Of a DNA stretch of 63,694 nucleotides, positions 45,453-52,821 are shown piece after piece. A program made the translations under genes and the position numbers. The stretch's first letter is position 1; each line of letters starts with the position of its first letter. Origin of the DNA: Lachnospiraceae bacterium (lineage in GTDB: Bacteria; Bacillota; Clostridia; Lachnospirales; Lachnospiraceae); assembly GCA_900759665.1 (NCBI GenBank), contig CAAEWE010000039.1:1-63694 (forward strand). The letters are read 5' to 3'. Under the pieces are notes generated by a model. The model was given only the letters and a program-made list of their open reading frames with translations. It was not told where the DNA came from and searched no databases.

Positions 45453-46034
45453 TCACAAAGAGAAGTCAACGCTTTTTCCACTGTCCTGTGTATCCTGTGC
45501 TGTTTTCTCACCGGAAGCATTATACACAGACAGTTTGCCAGACTGACGGTATATTTTATTGACAATGGAGCGAAGGGATGCCGATATGTTTCCTTTGGAG
45601 GATAAAATCTCCTCAATCCTGGCAGGACGTGCCGCTCCAAAAGTGTCCTCATCCAGACTCAGACTTCCGTCTCCCTTTAAGTCAATCCCGATCAGCGCCA
45701 GATCATCTTTATTATTCTTGATCATCTTCGTCAATTTCTTTTTCAGAAAATTCAGACGGCTGTCCTGATTGTCATCTGTGGACTCGATCAGATTATTATA
45801 TGCTTTGACAAATGCCTTGGCATTCTGCAGTACATCCACGCCATGATCCGAATCATACTCCAGAGAGCTGAGCTTCTCCGTCATTCGTCTGACTGCCTTC
45901 GCATCTGCCGGTATGATCTTTGCTTTTGGCTGTGAACCCCTGTAGTCCTCCCGAAGTGCGTTAGTATTGCCACGATATGCATTGCGCATGTAATAATTTA
46001 CATTATGATTTGTTGTATATGATACATTATCCAT
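45453..46034 (-). CDS. FliD-C-like small protein
   Basis: A 193-residue protein without signal peptide. Residues about 70-150 resemble the C-terminal repeat of flagellar hook-associated protein 2: VKAYNNLIESTDDN, LTKMIKNNKDDLALIGIDLKGDGSLSLDEDTFG. The N-terminus is tyrosine- and asparagine-rich (NHNVNYYMRN). The ATG at 46034 has AGAGGTG 8 nt upstream and is better than the GTG three codons before. It lies just beyond the rplA terminator. A longer relative is at 49156-50439 on the other side of the ribosomal cluster. No flagellar genes are in the window, so a non-flagellar role is likely but unknown. Confidence 0.6.
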   Translation of the reverse strand: MDNVSYTTNHNVNYYMRNAYRGNTNALREDYRGSQPKAKIIPADAKAVRRMTEKLSSLEYDSDHGVDVLQNAKAFVKAYNNLIESTDDNQDSRLNFLKKKLTKMIKNNKDDLALIGIDLKGDGSLSLDEDTFGAARPARIEEILSSKGNISASLRSIVNKIYRQSGKLSVYNASGEKTAQDTQDSGKSVDFSL

Positions 46035-46139
46035 TGCTTTCACCTCTTATATAGATCCAATCTCCATAACAAAACATCAATCAATCTCTTATTATATTGT
46101 ATCGGTAGGAACCGGCAATCTCTTGAGTATTGGAGGCAC

Positions 46140-46190
46140 AAAAAAAGTGACTGTCGGAAAACCACTTACCCGTTATCCAACAGTCACTTT
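46140..46190 (-). terminator. intrinsic terminator after rplA
   Basis: AAAAGTGACTG and CAGTCACTTTT flank a long loop and are followed by seven T on the minus strand, 57 bp past the rplA stop codon. The loop may contain a secondary stem. It ends the rpmG-secE-nusG-rplK-rplA transcript. Confidence 0.85.
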
Positions 46191-46246
46191 TCTATTTGGG
46201 AAACATCCGACTCTCCGGCCTCAGTCACCGGAATCTCAGATGTCTG

Positions 46247-46939
46247 CTATGCATACTTTGCTGTACTCAGTTTTACACCAGGTCCCATTGTGCTTGCCAA
46301 TGTAACGCTTCTGAAATACTGTCCCTTTGCAGATGCAGGCTTAGCCTTACGGATTGCATCCATGATCGCATTTACATTATCTGCAAGCTGCTCCTCTGAG
46401 AAGGAAGCCTTTCCTACAGCAACATGGATGATATTTGCTTTATCCAGACGATACTCAACCTTACCAGCCTTGATATCCTCGATAGCCTTTGTAACATCCA
46501 TTGTAACAGTACCAGCCTTAGGGTTTGGCATTAAACCACGAGGTCCGAGAACACGACCCAGACGACCTACAACACCCATCATGTCCGGTGTAGCTACTAC
46601 AACATCAAAATCGAACCATCCTTCGTTCTGGATCTTAGGAATCAGTTCCTCTCCACCAACGAAATCAGCACCTGCAGCCTGTGCCTCATCAAGCTTTGCA
46701 CCCTTTGCAAATACCAGTACACGAACAGTCTTACCTGTTCCGTGTGGCAGTACAACTGCACCACGAACCTGCTGATCAGCATGACGTCCATCAACGCCAA
46801 GACGGATATGAGCTTCGATTGTCTCATCAAACTTTGCAACTGCTGTCTTCTTAACAAGACTTACAGCATCCTCAACTTCATACTGTGTCATCTTATCTAC
46901 AAGCTTAGCAGCTTCTACATATTTTTTTCCCTTTTTCAT
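46247..46939 (-). CDS. rplA: 50S ribosomal protein L1
   Basis: A 230-residue protein of the L1 stalk, involved in E-site tRNA release, and in many bacteria a translational repressor of its own operon. VRGAVVLPHGTGKT, ATPDMMGVVGRLGRVLGPRGLMPNPKAGTV and the C-terminal MGPGVKLS are characteristic. It follows rplK by 135 bp and is followed by a terminator; rplJ and rplL are not downstream. Confidence 0.98.
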   Translation of the reverse strand: MKKGKKYVEAAKLVDKMTQYEVEDAVSLVKKTAVAKFDETIEAHIRLGVDGRHADQQVRGAVVLPHGTGKTVRVLVFAKGAKLDEAQAAGADFVGGEELIPKIQNEGWFDFDVVVATPDMMGVVGRLGRVLGPRGLMPNPKAGTVTMDVTKAIEDIKAGKVEYRLDKANIIHVAVGKASFSEEQLADNVNAIMDAIRKAKPASAKGQYFRSVTLASTMGPGVKLSTAKYA

Positions 46940-46969
46940 ATTATTATAACCTCCTAGTGGTAGTAACGG

Positions 46970-47015
46970 CGTGTCTTAATGGCAGCAGCCTGCCAGCCTC
47001 CCACGACGTCCAATC
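46970..47015 (-). promoter_or_regulatory. candidate L1-binding leader hairpin before rplA
   Basis: In the 135-bp rplK-rplA gap the minus strand can form CGTG/CACG with an inner GGCAG/CTGCC stem and asymmetric internal loops. Two helices joined by an asymmetric loop are the shape bound by L1 in other autoregulated operons. The sequence does not match a remembered consensus, so this is tentative. Confidence 0.3.
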
Positions 47016-47074
47016 TCATAACAAGTCTTTTTATGAATCTGTATTTTTACATCGAGTTATTTTGTTGACTATGA

Positions 47075-47500
47075 TTAATCCTCTACAACAACGCCCATGC
47101 TGCGGCAGGTGCCTGCGATCATGCTCATTGCTGACTCTAAAGAAGCTGCGTTCAGATCAGGCATCTTGGTTTCTGCAATTTCCTGAACCTGAGCCTTGGT
47201 AATGGTTGCAACCTTTGTCTTGTTAGGTACACCAGAACCGGACTGAATCTTGCAAGCTTTCTTGATCAGTACAGCAGCCGGAGGAGTCTTTGTAATAAAG
47301 CTGAAGCTCTTATCCTGATATACAGTGATAACAACAGGGATGATCAGATCTCCCTGATTTGCTGTCTTCGCATTAAACTCCTTTGTAAACTGTACGATAT
47401 TAACTCCATGCTGTCCAAGGGCTGGTCCAACAGGCGGTGCTGGAGTTGCCTTTCCGGCAGGAATCTGCAATTTAATATATCCTTCGACTTTCTTAGCCAT
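47075..47500 (-). CDS. rplK: 50S ribosomal protein L11
   Basis: A 141-residue protein of the GTPase-associated centre. GYIKLQIPAGKATPAPPVGPALGQHGVNI is the defining N-terminal block including the proline-rich hinge, and KTPPAAVLIKKA and AGTCRSMGVVVE complete the family pattern. It follows nusG with an 86-bp gap that contains several short GC-rich hairpins of unknown role. Confidence 0.98.
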   Translation of the reverse strand: MAKKVEGYIKLQIPAGKATPAPPVGPALGQHGVNIVQFTKEFNAKTANQGDLIIPVVITVYQDKSFSFITKTPPAAVLIKKACKIQSGSGVPNKTKVATITKAQVQEIAETKMPDLNAASLESAMSMIAGTCRSMGVVVED

Positions 47501-47586
47501 CTTTCTTTACCTCCTATTTATTTTCCGTGACGCTTCCGCGTCCGTATTCACACTTTGTGTGGCGCCTGTCTCTGCAGGCGGCTTTC

Positions 47587-48120
47587 TCAGACGATTTCCA
47601 CATCGTTGAAACTAATTTCAACCGGCGTCTCACGTCCAAACATATCGATATTGATCGTGACCATACGGTCTTCGTGATTGATCTGGCGGACAATTCCTGT
47701 GGTATCCTCCCAGACACCGGACTTCACAACAACAGCATCTCCGATGCTGAACTCGCATGCCGGAGCATCTGCCTTCAGTCCCATGCTTGCCATCTCGGCC
47801 TCCGTAAGGGGAACCGGTTTAGATCCAGGTCCGACAAATCCAGTCACACCGCGGGTATTCCGGACAACGTACCATGTATCATCATTGAGATACATATTAA
47901 TGAGTACATAAGCCGGAAACATCTTTTTCTTGACAACCTTAGAGTCGTCCTCCTCTCCCTCTGTCACATTCAACATCGGGATTGAAACCTCAAGGATCTG
48001 ATCCTGCAGGTTACGATTCTCAATCGTTTTTTCGATATCCATCTTTACCTTATTCTCATATCCGGAATAGGTATGTGCCACATACCAATGCGGCTCTGTA
48101 TCTGCCATACGATCTGCCAT
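47587..48120 (-). CDS. nusG: transcription termination/antitermination factor NusG
   Basis: A 177-residue two-domain factor. The NGN domain begins EPHWYVAHTYSGYENKV and includes FPAYVLINMYLNDDTWYVVRNTRGVTGFVG. The C-terminal KOW domain carries FSIGDAVVVKSGVWEDTTGIVRQINHEDRMV. NusG binds the RNA polymerase clamp and links it to Rho or the ribosome. It follows secE by 13 bp and precedes rplK. Confidence 0.97.
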   Translation of the reverse strand: MADRMADTEPHWYVAHTYSGYENKVKMDIEKTIENRNLQDQILEVSIPMLNVTEGEEDDSKVVKKKMFPAYVLINMYLNDDTWYVVRNTRGVTGFVGPGSKPVPLTEAEMASMGLKADAPACEFSIGDAVVVKSGVWEDTTGIVRQINHEDRMVTINIDMFGRETPVEISFNDVEIV

Positions 48121-48133
48121 ACGTCAATCACCC

Positions 48134-48388
48134 TTATCCTATCTGAAGAATTTTATCCAGGCCTGTCTTGATCACAAAATCTAAAAATGCGATTACAACT
48201 GCCAGAATAATTGTAACGACAATAACTGCTGTGGACTCCTTCACGACTGTGTTCTTGTCCGGCCAAACGATACGTTTGAATTCGGCTTTCATATTCTGAA
48301 AAGCACCTTTTTTCTTTGCAGCTTTTTCTGCTTTTTCCTGTGGTTCGTTCTGCTCTTTGATTTCCTCTTTGATCTCAGAATCTCCCAT
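48134..48388 (-). CDS. secE: preprotein translocase subunit SecE
   Basis: An 84-residue protein with a charged N-terminal 40 residues and a single C-terminal transmembrane helix. FKRIVWPDKNTVVKESTAVI is the amphipathic SecE motif before the membrane span. SecE clamps SecY in the translocon. The standard position between rpmG and nusG supports the call. Confidence 0.95.
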   Translation of the reverse strand: MGDSEIKEEIKEQNEPQEKAEKAAKKKGAFQNMKAEFKRIVWPDKNTVVKESTAVIVVTIILAVVIAFLDFVIKTGLDKILQIG

Positions 48389-48415
48389 ATTTCACATTCC
48401 TTTCATGCTGCGAGA

Positions 48416-48565
48416 CTATTTTGTCTCCTTGTGTAATGTGTGTCTTCTACAGAATCTGCAATACTTCTTGGTTTCCATTCTGTCAGGATGGTTTCTCTTC
48501 TCCTTCGTCGTATCGTAGTTACGCTGTTTGCATTCTGTACATGCTAAAGTGATCTTTACTCTCAC
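48416..48565 (-). CDS. rpmG: 50S ribosomal protein L33
   Basis: A 49-residue ribosomal protein starting with GTG, read as MRVKITLACTECKQRNY. It has the zinc-binding form with CTEC and CRFCRRH. GGAGGTGA lies 11 nt before the GTG. Longer in-frame starts upstream would add sequence not found in L33 proteins. It is first in the secE-nusG-rplK-rplA operon. Confidence 0.95.
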   Translation of the reverse strand: MRVKITLACTECKQRNYDTTKEKRNHPDRMETKKYCRFCRRHTLHKETK

Positions 48566-48637
48566 GACACTCTTCACCTCCATAATTATTTTCTTAAAAA
48601 AAGACATAAAAAAAAGACCTGTTACATCGCCCGATAA

Positions 48638-48666
48638 TTATATCAAAGTCCGGTTCTTTCGTCAAG
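48638..48666 (-). promoter_or_regulatory. promoter of the rpmG-secE-nusG-rplKA operon
   Basis: TTGACG and TATAAT are separated by 17 bp on the minus strand, about 70 bp upstream of the rpmG GTG. It is back-to-back with a promoter for the divergent NusG domain II gene. Confidence 0.85.
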
Positions 48667-48709
48667 AGGATAATCCGATTATTTTATATGATTTTGACAT
48701 GTCCCGCGT

Positions 48710-48738
48710 TGCGAATTTGCGGGTTATCCTTTATAATA
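48710..48738 (+). promoter_or_regulatory. promoter of the NusG domain II gene
   Basis: TTGCGA and TATAAT are separated by 17 bp, 21 bp upstream of the start codon, giving a very short leader that contains the GGAGGTG ribosome site. Confidence 0.7.
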
Positions 48739-48759
48739 TATCAGAGTGGAGGTGTTTCC

Positions 48760-49146
48760 ATGAAGAAACTGCAAAAATACAAAAATGATCTGATCCTGTC
48801 TGCCCTGATCGCTGTAGCCGGCATCCTGATCACTTCCGGCTACTATCTGATGCATCAGGAAGCCGGAAATACTATCACTATCACCGTGGACGGAACACTG
48901 TTTCGCACACTTTCTCTGTCCTCTGATACAATGATTGATATCCCCGGTGCAAATGGCGGATCCAACCGGCTTGTTATAAAAAATGGGCAGGCCTCCATTA
49001 CAGAGGCTGACTGCCCGGATAAATTATGTATTCATCAGACAGCCATCCAACACAACGGGGAAAGTCTGGTCTGCCTTCCACATAAGGTGATCGTCAAAGT
49101 CTCTTCCAGAAACTCGGATAAGGATCTGGACGGCGTTGCCCGCTGA
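48760..49146 (+). CDS. membrane-anchored NusG domain II protein
   Basis: A 128-residue protein: an N-terminal transmembrane helix (about residues 10-30) followed by a beta-rich NusG domain II (PF07009) with TITVDGTLFRTLSL, EADCPDKLCIHQTAI and LVCLPHKVIVKV. The CPDKLC...CLPHK pattern is conserved in the family. Such proteins often sit with ApbE or energy-coupling transporter genes, but here it stands alone, divergent from the true nusG operon. AGGTG lies before the ATG at 48760. Its role is not defined. Confidence 0.88.
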   Translation: MKKLQKYKNDLILSALIAVAGILITSGYYLMHQEAGNTITITVDGTLFRTLSLSSDTMIDIPGANGGSNRLVIKNGQASITEADCPDKLCIHQTAIQHNGESLVCLPHKVIVKVSSRNSDKDLDGVAR

Positions 49147-49155
49147 CCACATCAT

Positions 49156-50439
49156 TCAACAATAATAATTAAACAACATGCCACTGTACAGTGATGTAAT
49201 GTATGCATACCCCTTCGGTGGTTTTCCGTAATCCGGATACGCAACAATCTTCTTTTCTATATAATCCATGGGATTTAACTTGACCTCTTCATTCTTCCTG
49301 AGTAATCTCCGGCTAAGCTTTGATCCCCTGCCTGCCAGCTTCTCCATATCGCCCTCCACAGCTGCCTGTGCTGCCAGAGATTCGTCTAACCTCATCCGTC
49401 CCTTCTCATCAAAGGAGAGACCGCAGGACTCCATTTCTGAAGCAAACGGTTTCAGAAGATTCTGATATTCCCAGATCAGACGTGGGTTCTGTCCAGTTTC
49501 CTCACTGTAATGATCCGTACTGTCGATCAGCTTATTGTAAGAGTTTACAATACCATATATTCCCTGAATGATCTTATCACTGTCCGGCACATAAGAAATC
49601 TGTGCCGCCTGATCTCCCGGTGCATACATGGATACCTCCAGAGAATGTCCCAACACAAAAGTGTTGCTCATGGATTCCTTTGTCTCTCCGTTCCACTCAA
49701 AAGATGCGTTGGACGGTCTGGATACCACATTATTCATATTGTAATAAGAAACAATACCTCTGTCACTGTCATTTTCCCCGGTGCGATCCGTAAAGGAAAA
49801 CAGATCCTCCCCGCCCGGTGAACCTGTCATGTCAGATTCAATCCGCATCATGATCTTATCCGCACTCCGGGACACCGGCATAGCGGTAAGGCCAATCTTA
49901 GCCTTGTTGATAAAACTGCAGAGCCCCTCCATCACTTCTTTGTGGTTTGCATCCTTGCGGATATTATACTGGAAATCATAATTGTCATCACACACCGATA
50001 CCCGGAAACGATACGTCCCCTCGGAAAGGCCTTTGCCTGTGGTATAAAACTCATTACCTATATTGACCTGCGTCGTCGCAAGGCGATTGACGCGGATCAA
50101 CGGTTCCTCCGGAAGCTTGCTGTAATCCTCGCTGACAATCCGGGTTCCAATCTGACTCTGATCTGAGGATACTGCTTTCTTCTGTGCAAAAACACTGTCC
50201 TCTGAATCCTCTGACAACATGGATAACGTGTTGCTCAGCGAAATCGCTGCATCCTTGATATTCAAAGCATACTCCTGCTTTGCCTTTGACAGACGTATCA
50301 GATAAACCGGTGAAGATTGTGTAAGCCTGGTGATATTTTTCATCACGGAGCGCAGCTCGGATGATTTATGGGTGTCATATTTGGTTGCCGGCTTCTGTGA
50401 ATAGCTGCCTATAAAGTAATTATATACATTATAATCCAT
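49156..50439 (-). CDS. FliD-like large protein, non-flagellar context
   Basis: A 427-residue protein with no signal peptide. Residues about 90-200 resemble FliD/HAP2 central regions (IRVNRLATTQVNIGNEFYTTGKGLSEGTYRFRV). Residues about 280-350 resemble FliD_C (AQISYVPDSDKIIQGIYGIVNSYNKLIDSTDHY, then LSFDEKGRMRLDES). The N-terminus has YNVYNYFIGSY, similar to the Tyr/Asn-rich start of the smaller paralogue at 45453-46034. ATG at 50439 has GGAG at good spacing, unlike the GTG three codons upstream. Convergent with the NusG domain II gene. Function unknown. Confidence 0.65.
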   Translation of the reverse strand: MDYNVYNYFIGSYSQKPATKYDTHKSSELRSVMKNITRLTQSSPVYLIRLSKAKQEYALNIKDAAISLSNTLSMLSEDSEDSVFAQKKAVSSDQSQIGTRIVSEDYSKLPEEPLIRVNRLATTQVNIGNEFYTTGKGLSEGTYRFRVSVCDDNYDFQYNIRKDANHKEVMEGLCSFINKAKIGLTAMPVSRSADKIMMRIESDMTGSPGGEDLFSFTDRTGENDSDRGIVSYYNMNNVVSRPSNASFEWNGETKESMSNTFVLGHSLEVSMYAPGDQAAQISYVPDSDKIIQGIYGIVNSYNKLIDSTDHYSEETGQNPRLIWEYQNLLKPFASEMESCGLSFDEKGRMRLDESLAAQAAVEGDMEKLAGRGSKLSRRLLRKNEEVKLNPMDYIEKKIVAYPDYGKPPKGYAYITSLYSGMLFNYYC

Positions 50440-50555
50440 CAAAACCACTCTCCTTTACAAAACTCTCCCTTAAGAATTTACCGGGCTGCCTGCCTCTGGA
50501 AATACAACTCTGTCTGTCGTCACAGTCATAACGGCATCGTCATTTTAGTAAATGA

Positions 50556-52004
50556 TCATTTAACGATTGGTGCATAACGGATACGGATCGTTGGCAGAGC
50601 CTTAAGTTCCGTGTAATAATTGATCTGCCAGTCCTCTCCCTGGGAAGGATCATTTTCTCCTCCTGCAGGAGGTGCAAAGATCTTCAGTTCCATATCTGCC
50701 TCACCACTCAGCCTGTTCTTAAAAAAAGCACTCATCATATCTACACATTTTACGCCGGGTGCCTTATAGAACCATTGGCCATTCAGTTCCATCATCAGGT
50801 TCATATCAACGGTATCCTCATCAAAATATGCCTCACAGAATACCGGATCGCTGTCAAAATGAAGCGGAACTGCTATACCGTCTGCATCCTCAGAACCGCC
50901 CCAGCGAAGAGTTGCCGGCAGTACTGCATCTGTACCTGTTTCCATGGATGGCTGGAAGAAATCATCGTGGATGATCTCGCGGTAGGTATCCATTAACGGC
51001 TGCTCAATACCTACACTGGCGTTGTTTGGATCCTCAATCTCCAGTCCAAGACGTCCTCTGTCACGGAACTGATATAATGTGAAACCGGAAAGCCATTTCT
51101 CCTTGTCTGCCTTAAGCATTTCACAGAAGGACTTCAGCATATCCGCCTGATCATACGGACCGGTTACATCTCCGTCAGAGTTGAACTCCGAAAGCACCAT
51201 CGGTTTTTTCACTCCGTTGTTGACAAAAGTATAACGCTCATAGCTCTTCTTGGCCAATGTATAAATATCCTCTACCTTGCTGCGGGAGAAGGTGTCTCCG
51301 CCTTCCTCTGCCACATCATACGGCCAGCCCCAGTGAAGAGACATATAACGGTCTACAGATACGATATCTGCTGCTCTGGAAGCCTCCGCAAAGATATCCT
51401 CCATCTCCATCTTCTCATCGTCTACACTCTTACAGCCGTCCAGACAAATGATTGTTTTGACATTCGGAGCCTCCTCACGGATGATCTCACTGGCGTGAGC
51501 AAAGAATGCTGCAACCTCCTCATAGCTGGCACGCTTATTGAAGGAGAACCAGTTACCGGTTGCCTCATGGTTAATACGAAGCTGCACACGGCCAAAGGTG
51601 CGAAGATCCTGACCGATCGCTCTCAGATGCTCATCGGAAACCTTTGGGTCAATGGTCATCGTCAGAAGAACATCCTGTCCGTGGCGGCGTACGTCACGCA
51701 TACAGGTAAATGGCTCATCATCACGGGTGCCATTTAAGCCTCCCTTATATGTAAAATAATCATCGTATGGGAAATCCCATGCAAACTGCACGGATGGATC
51801 TGCGTGAACCACGCTGGCACGTCCCGGCCATCCCTCGTCATTTGGATAATAGCAGTACATCAGATTGATCGCTCTGTGTGGTCTGCCTAACTTCTGCAGG
51901 ATATAATCCTGATCAACATACTCGCCTCTCTCGCTGCCGTCTCCCAGATCAACGGCACACTGTGCCGGTCCCATGTGAAGAGTCTTTGCTTTCAATTCGC
52001 TCAT
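50556..52004 (-). CDS. putative clan GH-A glycoside hydrolase (GH26-like)
   Basis: A 482-residue protein without signal peptide. The barrel-like core contains QLRINHEATGNWFSF, similar to the H-x-x-E-x-x-G-x-W-F/W general-acid motif of GH26 mannanases, and PMVLSEFNSDGD as a candidate nucleophile Glu. A beta-rich C-terminal domain (about residues 350-480) has no assigned function. The start at 52004 avoids a longer frame lacking any ribosome site, though AAGG is 12 nt away. Cytoplasmic location suggests action on imported oligosaccharides. Assignment to GH26 or a related family is tentative. Confidence 0.6.
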   Translation of the reverse strand: MSELKAKTLHMGPAQCAVDLGDGSERGEYVDQDYILQKLGRPHRAINLMYCYYPNDEGWPGRASVVHADPSVQFAWDFPYDDYFTYKGGLNGTRDDEPFTCMRDVRRHGQDVLLTMTIDPKVSDEHLRAIGQDLRTFGRVQLRINHEATGNWFSFNKRASYEEVAAFFAHASEIIREEAPNVKTIICLDGCKSVDDEKMEMEDIFAEASRAADIVSVDRYMSLHWGWPYDVAEEGGDTFSRSKVEDIYTLAKKSYERYTFVNNGVKKPMVLSEFNSDGDVTGPYDQADMLKSFCEMLKADKEKWLSGFTLYQFRDRGRLGLEIEDPNNASVGIEQPLMDTYREIIHDDFFQPSMETGTDAVLPATLRWGGSEDADGIAVPLHFDSDPVFCEAYFDEDTVDMNLMMELNGQWFYKAPGVKCVDMMSAFFKNRLSGEADMELKIFAPPAGGENDPSQGEDWQINYYTELKALPTIRIRYAPIVK

Positions 52005-52078
52005 TATAATACCGTACCTTTCTAACATCTGCCTCGGGTGGCAGATTGTATTTTCTAATTTCATAAAAATTATACAAA

Positions 52079-52106
52079 TAATGGAGTTTATGAAACAACT
52101 CCATTA
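52079..52106 (-). terminator. hairpin upstream of the GH26-like gene
   Basis: TAATGGAGTT/AACTCCATTA forms a perfect 10-bp stem with an 8-nt loop, followed on the minus strand by a TTTG..TTTTT stretch. It may terminate the transcript of the broken EAL gene upstream or attenuate the GH26-like gene whose start is 75 bp further on. Confidence 0.5.
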
Positions 52107-52160
52107 TCCCTTATATTATATTAAAAGAAATGTCTTTGTGCAACCGATAAATCAAGGTTT

Positions 52161-52398
52161 TCACGCCATTTGCATTTTTTTATTAAAATCTTCCAATGGC
52201 ATCGGCTTTGCATAATAAAATCCCTGTGCAATATCACAGCCGCAATCTGACAAAAATTCTGCCTGATCCTTTGTCTCAACACCCTCTGCCACTTCCCATA
52301 AAGTCCTGTAAAAATCCCCTGTCAATTTTGATCACATCAAACGGCGTATCCTTCTGTGACAGCAAAAGTTCTGCTGTCTCCTGCCTTCTCTTATCCAT
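52161..52398 (-). pseudogene. remnant of an EAL-domain phosphodiesterase
   Basis: Two pieces of an EAL domain lie in different frames. The first reads SQKDTPFDVIKIDRGFLQDF, matching the KIDxxF motif near the middle of the domain, and runs into an early stop. The second frame reads EVAEGVETKDQAEF, then DCGCDIAQGFYYAKPMPLEDF, the canonical C-terminus. About 35 residues that should separate the motifs are missing and the frame is shifted, and the N-terminal two thirds are absent. No complete phosphodiesterase can be made from this piece. Confidence 0.8.
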
Positions 52399-52573
52399 AT
52401 AAATCACCCCGATTTGTATTACTTTTGACGATCTGTTGTCTGTCATATCCCCATATATAATGACAAAACTATACATAATTAATTGTATCATCTATTAATA
52501 CAAAAATCTATCTTTTTGTATGGTGAAAGGACAAAAAAAGAAGCCTTATCTCTAAGACTTCTCTCATCCGCAA

Positions 52574-52657
52574 TGCGGAAGAAGGGACTTGAACCCTCAC
52601 GTCGTTGCCAACACTAGATCCTTAGTCTAGCCTGTCTGCCAATTCCAGCACTTCCGC
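52574..52657 (-). tRNA. tRNA-Leu(AAG)
   Basis: An 84-nt class II tRNA. GCGGAAG pairs with CTTCCGC, discriminator A. The anticodon stem CTAGA/TCTAG encloses CTAAGGA, so the anticodon is AAG. A long variable arm and GGTTCAAGTCC T-loop are present; CCA is not encoded. A34 would need deamination to inosine by TadA to read CUU, CUC and CUA codons, a pattern reported in some Firmicutes. Confidence 0.92.
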
Positions 52658-52821
52658 ATATGTTGTCCGCCTCACTTTCGTGCCGCGAACATATAGCATA
52701 ATATCATCTCATTTCTAATTTGTCAATAGATTTTTTTCAATTTTTTTCACGTTTTTTTATAGTATTCTTATTTTTTGTCTGATACAATGAGGATATATCA
52801 TTGCAAAAGGAGGGATTTCTT

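Noticed and set aside
47521..47586. Three short GC-rich hairpins between nusG and rplK
   Set aside because: They could be an autoregulatory leader, but no consensus was recognised and the stems are short, so they are only mentioned under rplK.
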